Shown: positions 57,839 to 64,000 of the stretch, piece by piece
Layout of the letters: the number at the start of each line of letters is the position of its first letter
Position numbering within the stretch: position 1 is the stretch's first letter
NCBI GenBank assembly: GCA_002682825.1
Contig: NOKP01000003.1
Location: 2,170,001 to 2,234,000, forward strand
DNA: 64,000 bases
Direction of reading: 5' to 3'
Origin: Neonectria sp. B-13
Lineage: Eukaryota > Ascomycota > Sordariomycetes > Hypocreales > Nectriaceae
The notes under the pieces: generated by a model
The model's database searches: none
What the model was told of the DNA's origin: nothing
What the model saw: only the letters and a program-made list of their open reading frames with translations
Translations under genes and position numbers: made by a program

Positions 57839-57949
57839 GACACAGTGGCGGAGTGGTTAACGCGCATCCCTGCTATACACGCTCCTCAAGGGCAATACTC
57901 TTGTAAGGATGTCTCCTCGGAGGCGCAGGTTCGAATCCTGTCTGTGTCG
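57839..57949 (+). tRNA. tRNA-Ser(GCU), copy 1, with 30-nt intron
   Basis: The acceptor stem GACACAG pairs with CTGTGTC, with discriminator G. The D arm (GCGGAGTGGTTAACGC), anticodon stem CATCC/GGATG, long variable arm TCTCCTCGGAGG and T arm with GGTTCGAATCC are all present. The long variable arm marks a serine tRNA. Anticodon GCT is at 57872-57874. An intron of 30 nt (57876-57905) lies after the base 3' of the anticodon. A Pol III terminator of T5 follows at 57954. Confidence 0.95.
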
Positions 57950-58058
57950 ACTCTTTTTATCTTTTCTGTTCTTTTTTTTCTTCCTAGCGCTTCATCTCCG
58001 CTTGAGGACATAGAGGTCAGTTAGAAACTCGTCGTCACAACATCAGCGCAGTCACTGA

Positions 58059-58175
58059 GACACAGTGGCGGAGTGGTTAACGCGCATCCCTGCTATAATT
58101 GCTGCTCCACAAGGGCTATCCAACCTTTGTTAGGATGTCTCCTCGGAGGCGCAGGTTCGAATCCTGTCTGTGTCG
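58059..58175 (+). tRNA. tRNA-Ser(GCU), copy 2, with 36-nt intron
   Basis: The mature sequence is identical to copy 1. Anticodon GCT is at 58092-58094, the intron at 58096-58131 and the terminator T5 at 58182-58186. The 20 bases directly upstream (AACATCAGCGCAGTCACTGA) are the same as upstream of copy 1, showing a duplication that included flanking DNA. Confidence 0.95.
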
Positions 58176-59092
58176 GCTTTCTTTTTGCCGTTGTGATATG
58201 TTTCTTGTCTTCTTTTCATTGCGTCATTGGGTTGGTTGATAATCAATACCTGGCTGGGCCTTCCGTCCTAGCCGATGTTATTGTTAACCCTTGTTCCAAA
58301 TATGGCGGCTTCTCAAAGTCGACCAATCCAATTCTGATACGCCCTTCGCTGGTTCGTTTTCTCCGCAGCCTCACCACATGATAGCAATGACTCAATGAAA
58401 GAAGCACCGGTGCGTCGTGGTCGACTGTAATTGGCTGCAGGGTCAAAGTGCCCGGCAAACTAGGTGTATTAATCAGGATGAAGCATCCCTTGCTATCCTC
58501 TAAAACCAAGCCCTGACAACCCGGACTAGCACGGCACTTCATCTACTAAGACTAGGGATCTGCGCCATCGTCAATGCATTTAGTTGGCTACCTACCTATA
58601 CTTACTAACGTATCTCATATTCATCCATCCGGTCGAAAACATGGGAGGGCTGTTGAAAGATTGGGAAAAAAGGCAAAGACCAAGTCTGTGCGTGTATGTA
58701 TGTATGTATAGCCTTTGAGGTAGTGAAATTAATATCTATGAAGCCTGAAGGGGGTATTCCGCGAAAATAGACCTCCGCTCAATTTGAGTCTACTGCCTTT
58801 AGCAAGAAGGATACTGAGGGTGATATGATACAATAGATAGGCTTGGGCTTCTCGAACGACAAACGCCATCAGCTTTTCCCGGATGGAGACAAGCTACAGT
58901 TATCAAGTTTGCCCTGCTGTTAATTCACGGTCGACAAAAAAGCTCGAAGAGGCGCCAAGAGCCAAAAAGAAGCGTCGACCTCGGAACAGCCTCCCTCATC
59001 AGCGGTTATGTAGCAAACAACTAAGCACTCCCATCTATTTATTATCAACCACACCATCTCTTGGTCAGGGATAGAAGAGGCAAAAAGAAAGC
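58176..59092. other. Spacer between inverted tRNA-Ser copies 2 and 3
   Basis: About 0.9 kb between the two head-facing tRNA copies. It has no gene. Its ends retain traces of a duplicated flank (GGTTGATAAT near 58235 and, inverted, near 59045). Confidence 0.5.
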
Positions 59093-59209
59093 CGACACAG
59101 ACAGGATTCGAACCTGCGCCTCCGAGGAGACATCCTAACAAAGGTTGGATAGCCCTTGTGGAGCAGCAATTATAGCAGGGATGCGCGTTAACCACTCCGC
59201 CACTGTGTC
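59093..59209 (-). tRNA. tRNA-Ser(GCU), copy 3, identical to copy 2
   Basis: Reverse complement of copy 2 over all 117 nt, including the 36-nt intron (59137-59172). Anticodon at 59174-59176. The terminator reads T5 on the minus strand (59082-59086). The upstream GCGCAGTCACTGA is shared with copies 1 and 2. Confidence 0.95.
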
Positions 59210-59304
59210 TCAGTGACTGCGCTGGGAATTGTCTGATCATCGGGGGATATGTTCAGAGAGTAGACAAAGTCATGGTGGTGTTGCAAAAATGACAAAAAGA
59301 TAAC

Positions 59305-59421
59305 CGACACAGACAGGATTCGAACCTGCGCCTCCGAGGAGACATCCTTACGAAGCTTTAGAGCCCTTGTGGAGCAGTAATTCATAGCAGGGATGCGCGT
59401 TAACCACTCCGCCACTGTGTC
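59305..59421 (-). tRNA. tRNA-Ser(GCU), copy 4, with diverged 36-nt intron
   Basis: The mature tRNA is identical to the other copies. The intron (59349-59384) differs from copies 2/3 at both ends but keeps a GCTCCACAAGGGC core. Anticodon at 59386-59388. Unlike copies 1-3, the 5' flank is not shared. T5 terminator at 59294-59298 (minus). Confidence 0.95.
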
Positions 59422-60647
59422 TTCTGGTATGACTAAGCAATTAATTTCACTCACTATCAAGGAACTACAGAAAGTGTCTAAGTTTGGCGCAATCCACATC
59501 ACCACTCAAAAGATCCATTGAGCAAAGGAACACAGGTAACTTACGGTTTTACTCTCCTAGTTTTAACTTAATGTGCACATGTACTCATAGACTCTGAATA
59601 GTGGTATGTGTCTCCGCTCTTGAAATGATAGTTTTACCCAGAACTCCCGATACCTCAAGACGCACGTTTAGCTCCGGACTTGCAGGAAACATTTCTAAAA
59701 ACAGCACACATCCTCGTATTCAAGTACCGGCCTATCCAGCTCAAACAGGCACCATCTGCATCAAGAGCGGCACGGGGCATGAAGCTAAACCTGATTTCTT
59801 TGACTGGCAGATCTCTAGGGAGCTTCCAGCCTCAAAGCAAGGAAAACACGCAGTTGCAGACGACGATGAAACACGGAGAGAAACGAGAACCACGTCCGGG
59901 TGGCAAACAAACGGACTTGTCATCCGAATCCGGCATCTGCGGCGACGGGTTTGAGACCAAGACCAAGGACGTGGGAGGTGAGATGAGGTCATCGCTGGGT
60001 AGCAGGGAAGCCTGAAGTTTTGGGGGGATGTGGGGGTTAACTATCCTTGGTTCTTTTACCACGTCGGGGGTCTTGTTTTTCCATGGATGAGATACACTCG
60101 TCGAGTCAGTGTAAACCGGGCCCGGGTCATGCAGCCTCCGTTCCTCCCGGAGCTGCTCCCAGCCGGAGGTTCGCATGGACGGAGCACAAGAAGTAGGACA
60201 AGGCATGAATGCAGTGCGCCGGACGGAGCTGCAGGGCTTCCAGGCCGAAATTCATCTCCAACGCCACGGGGCGGAATGTAGTGTCCCATTATTCACAACT
60301 TTACGAGTCCATAACTTCTATTTCAGTGAGGTTTGCTCAGTGTCACCGTGGAGATCTTCATTCATGGTGCCACGGACTTCAGCGGACGCCACCAGCCTTC
60401 AGTGGTTTCTACAGGTGCTCCCAGCGCTGTGGCCCCCTAACAACTAACCAACCACATAGTCCGGGGTAAAACGATAATGCGATCCCGCTGATAAGCCAGC
60501 TCACCTCCGAGGTGCCGACCCGACCGACAGATTATCACCCGCGTCGCATACCAAAATTTCAACCTCCGAAAAGCGTCCATCTACACCCCCAACGACAACC
60601 ACACTCCCACCCTCATAACAAACTCACCCCCCGTCCAACCGCAACGA
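59422..60647. other. Intergenic region upstream of TIM9
   Basis: About 1.2 kb with overlapping small frames on both strands and no domain. The TIM9 promoter and leader should lie in the last few hundred bases. Confidence 0.5.
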
Positions 60648-61087
60648 TGGATATGTGAGCTCCATTCTGCTCCGCTCTCAACCCGCCAGGCGCTTAAAAA
60701 CTGACCCTCAATGCCCCAGGTTGACCGCCAACGAGCAGCGCACGCTGGAGCAGCGCATGCAGAAGCGCCAGGTCAAGGAGTTTATGGGCGTACGTCTCTC
60801 TCCTCCACGCCTCCTCCCGTTCCATTGAACTGTCGCACTCGATATATCTGTTTTTCTTTGATGGGTCAATTCGACTAACGCATCCATCTGCCTAGGCCTT
60901 CGGCGGTCTCGTTGAGCACTGCTTCGTTTCCTGCGTCGACGACTTCACCTCCAAGGCCATCTCTTCCCGCGAGAGCGGCTGCATCAACCGATGTGTTCTC
61001 AAGTGGATGGCCACTCAGCAGCGAGTCAGCGACCGCTTCCAGGAGCACAATGCCCAGCTCACTGCCCAGATGCAGAACCAGCAATAA
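60648..61087 (+). CDS. TIM9: Mitochondrial intermembrane-space chaperone TIM9
   Basis: Three exons, 60648-60655 (only 8 nt), 60720-60789 and 60896-61087; 89 residues. TIM9 forms a hexamer with TIM10 that carries hydrophobic precursors across the intermembrane space to the TIM22 translocase. The twin CX3C motif is clear: CFVSC and CINRC, 19 residues apart, with flanking EHCF and CVLKW. The N terminus reads MDMLTANEQRTLEQRMQ. The first intron (64 nt, GTGAGC...CCCCAG) splits the third codon, ATG. A start at that later Met cannot arise without splicing, so the 8-nt exon is preferred. Length fits the family (about 87-90). The gene was too fragmented to show as a single long frame. Confidence 0.94.
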
Positions 61088-61744
61088 GCCCAGACAAAGA
61101 ACGAGAAAAAAACACAACACATGGCGGGCATTCGTCCGTCCCTTTCAACATTTTTTGCGGTGTGAGCCATGTTGAAACATCTCTGGGATAAAGCGAGCCC
61201 GTATCTTTTTCAATCCCGGGGGCCTTCAGTTACGTTGGAAGTGTCTGGTTATGTATGAATACGAATCGGAAAAGGACAGACCTCGGTGTTGGCGATTCTT
61301 GGGTGAAAGATTATCGACAATAGAAAGGAGGTGACAACGAATGGTGAGGCAATGCGGACACGGCCTTGTAGCACCAACCTGTTTTTGTACAATTACGACG
61401 GGACATAGAAAGGAGGCGATTGGTACTGGCAGTATTGCTCCTGGAATATTACCATTTCTACTCAACTCACCATATAATGAATGGATTAAGAAACAATACG
61501 ACGGAAGCACTTAATCCCCCAAAATTTACTCTTGTAGGACATAAGCTCTTGTAGAAATGACATCCATAAAACTATCCTGTGGTAATATATGACGCCCTTA
61601 TGTCGTCCTTTCTTTCTCTACTTTTCTTTATCAGACAGACCGTTCTCTTCCCACGATGCACTCGCGGCCCGTTGTCCAACGCCCTTGACCTATGATACTA
61701 AGTTAATTTACATCTCCACACATCATTCCCAATTCCACCCAGAC
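61088..61744. other. Convergent intergenic region, TIM9-NUP188
   Basis: 657 bp with AT-rich stretches (about 61480-61700) suited to two polyadenylation regions. No gene. Confidence 0.55.
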
Positions 61745-64000
61745 TCAGACCTCAGCGTCCTCGCCCAGCACGTCGCGAACAGACTCCAACTGAGCTGTCG
61801 CCTTTTCTTCCAAAAGATTGTCGCACCCAGCTGTGCTAGCCTTCATCCCTCGCCAGTCTACTTCACGTTGGCCCAGGGGCATGAGGCGTTCCTTTAGCAG
61901 CTTCTTAGTCGAGAGCCAAAAGTCCACATTCTCCAGCAGGCTCGCGGCATCCCATTCCACGGCCGGGATGTCCCGGTTGTTATTGACTCGAAGAGCCTCG
62001 ATGACTCGTGTTAGCAGGGCCAACGAGTGTACTTCCGATATCGCCAACAGCGTCAGGTAATGGGGTGATGATCGCGATTGGGTGCGACTGGCCCCTGGTG
62101 CCTCGAACCGATCCACGCTCGACTCTAGTAGATGAGGGAACTGGTTGAGAACATACGAAATCTCCGGCGCGACGGTAGCCCCTAGAGCGGACAAGAGATT
62201 CAACATCAGGGGAAGTAGTCCCTTGGCCCAGATTCCATAGCAGCGTTGTGCCACTGGAGCATCAGAGTACGGCGAAATGTTGGACTTGAGCATGAACTTG
62301 GTCAGGTTGGCCGACAAGATGTTGCTCAGGATACCATCGCACGCCATCTGCTCAGCAACCAGCGGAAGCGTCGAGAGCTCGAGCAGGAAAAGAATGCTGA
62401 GCTCGCCGTAGATGGGGTCTCCTTGGTCTGCTAGTTTATCCGCCCAAGAGTAAAGCGATGTGGCAGCATGCATGACCTGGTGCTCGGCCATGATATTGAG
62501 GACCTGGACCTGCGACTGATCTATGCTGGGAACGCTCAAGCTCGCTTGCAAGATAGCCGTCAGAAGTGCCAGATCCTCTGGCGACACGGTAGCTTCATTG
62601 TCGTGGATGAGGCTAACCAGTGCACGGAATCCTCTCCCAACCACGCGATCAAGGACGTTCAACACGGTCTGGACCACTGTAACAGACGTCCCCTCTAAGC
62701 CATCTTGAGAGTCGGGCGTCGCTCTGTTGCCCTTGGTATGGTATGCGCGGAGGGTGACGAAGAGCGCCTTCAGCAAGGTTCGATAGTATGAGATAGATTC
62801 TGCGCCAAATGGCTCTTCGACGCCATTCATTGTGCCGACCAAGGTGGCCAGGAGCCGGTTGATGTCTTTGACCGGAGCAGAAGACTTGACAGATCGTTGA
62901 ACCAACACCAGCGCGAGATTGGCTCTAGCATCGATGAGCTTGAGGAAAATGCTTTCTGGTCCAGGGATTCCTTGGTTGGCGTTCAGACATTGTTGCGAGA
63001 CCTGGAGCATCTGCTTAGCGACGGTTTCGTCATCTGGAAGACACGTGCTGAGCTCCACGAGAAGGAACTCCCATGCGTGGAAGAGGGCCTATTACAAAAG
63101 TTAGTCGTGACACGGAATACAAACAGTTGAGTGACTCACAATCTGGGCATCGACCAGGGATAGGTTTGTGTTTGCAAGTTCCATCTCCATTTTGAATCCA
63201 TTATCCTTCCGTCCACTCCATCCTGGGTCAAATTTGAGCATCTCTTCGGCACGCTCCAGGTTGTAGTAATAGCTCTTTCCCAGTTCGCGCGGCTCGAGTA
63301 GCGTTCGCTTGAAGTCATCCACCGGACTCCCCGAGTACTTGTTGGAGAAGTTCTTAGCAAAGTTGTTGTGCAAAGACTTGTTGTACCCCGCAACCTCGAC
63401 GCCATCACGCAGGTAATAGTCAAGGTCGCCAACAAGGCTCTTTGCCAGGTTGCTTGAACTGCCTAAGTGTCGTGAGTGGTACAGCTGCATCGCAAACGTT
63501 TCTGCTATGTAGGCAGCCAATCTGGCCTCAACGCTTGCGCGAACTGCATCTGTCTTGATGGTGATGTGTGATGACTTTAGGTCGCGAACATAGGCTCGCA
63601 AACCATCAAGATAAGCCGTGTCTTTTTGAAGGGTGAAAATGGTCCAGGGCCAGAAATTCTGAGCTGAGGCGACGAAGTCGAGAACCATTAGGGCTTCGCC
63701 CGAGTCGATTTCTTTCAACTTTCCGAGCTTAGCCAGAGCCTTTGCGAAGACCGAGTTGGCAGAGAGTTCAGCCTGTCTCTTGTCTTTGTTCATTGCTTCT
63801 CGCGGTGTTTGCCCTGTGAGAAGACAGTTTGACATCCACTGCTGCCGATTCCTTAAAATCGCCGAGAAGAATTTCCATGTCGTCTTGACATCTTCTGCTA
63901 ACTCAAAAGGCTTGCCTAAGGTTGAAAGGAGCCGCAAGAAAGACTTGGACACCTGAGGGCCCAAGTATCCAAGTAACGAGGGAGGCTCGCCACTAGCTTT
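61745..64000 (-). CDS. NUP188: Nucleoporin NUP188, C-terminal part (continues beyond the window)
   Basis: Two exons are seen: 63140-64000, open to the window edge, and 61745-63088, with a 51-nt intron giving DAQIALFHAWEFLL. About 735 C-terminal residues are present. NUP188 is a large alpha-solenoid scaffold of the inner ring of the nuclear pore. The visible part is almost wholly helical without catalytic motifs. Segments recalled from fungal NUP188 are EPPSLLGYLGP at the edge, ALFHAWEFLLVELSTC, and MLQVSQQCLNANQGIPGPESIF. A frame start at 63964 is not a real start, because the reading frame continues upstream. NUP192 is the alternative but fits less well. The rest of the gene (about 1100 residues) lies outside. 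Confidence 0.82.

Overview
The window is nuclear DNA of a filamentous ascomycete (Pezizomycotina), most likely a sordariomycete. The evidence is moderate GC content, mostly short introns (about 45-120 nt) with GT(A/G)NGT donors and CTAAC/CTGAC-type branch points, CT-rich sense-strand leaders, and proteins of ordinary ascomycete families. There are no operons, no prokaryotic signals, no CRISPR array, no recognisable transposon and no secondary-metabolite cluster. A 100-base run of N follows a C homopolymer at about 13.4 kb.

Layout: (1) 0-5.2 kb: BMT5-like rRNA methyltransferase (+) convergent with SET2 (-). (2) 5.2-9 kb: gene-poor. (3) 9-10.2 kb: an unnamed nuclear-looking protein with a SANT-like start and an AT-hook-like motif. 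(4) 11.2-12.8 kb: mitochondrial GABA transaminase (-), then the gap. (5) 14.7-17.6 kb: seven-exon CLC chloride/proton exchanger (-). (6) 19.4-24.1 kb: SAS10/UTP3 and COG1 (+). (7) 24.3-29.2 kb on the minus strand: peroxisomal enoyl-CoA isomerase, RNA polymerase I subunit A49, and the 25-codon ribosomal protein eL41. (8) 29.7-33.3 kb: FHA-domain kinase (+) convergent with an unnamed Cys-rich protein (-). (9) 34.3-37.4 kb: ATG1 (-). (10) 37.4-44.6 kb: gene-poor. (11) 44.6-46.1 kb: ornithine aminotransferase (-). (12) 48.4-54 kb: GPI10 (+) convergent with a Sac7-like RhoGAP (-). (13) 54-60.6 kb: gene-poor, apart from four intron-containing tRNA-Ser(GCU) genes in about 1.6 kb. (14) 60.6-64 kb: TIM9 (+) convergent with the 3' part of NUP188 (-), which runs off the window.

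The genes are housekeeping functions set side by side rather than one pathway. Ribosome production is well represented (BMT5, SAS10, A49, eL41). SAS10 carries both a PAC and an RRPE motif upstream, the classical fungal ribosome-biogenesis promoter pair. Two class-III PLP transaminases (GABA and ornithine) sit in the same window but far apart.

No clearly new multi-gene system is visible. The items most worth following up are the tRNA-Ser(GCU) cluster with diverged introns around a conserved core, a protein with a C-terminal Zn2Cys6-like motif, the SANT/AT-hook-like orphan, and extreme small-exon structures in eL41 and TIM9. Exon joins were worked out by hand from splice consensus, frame and family knowledge. 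No database search was possible.
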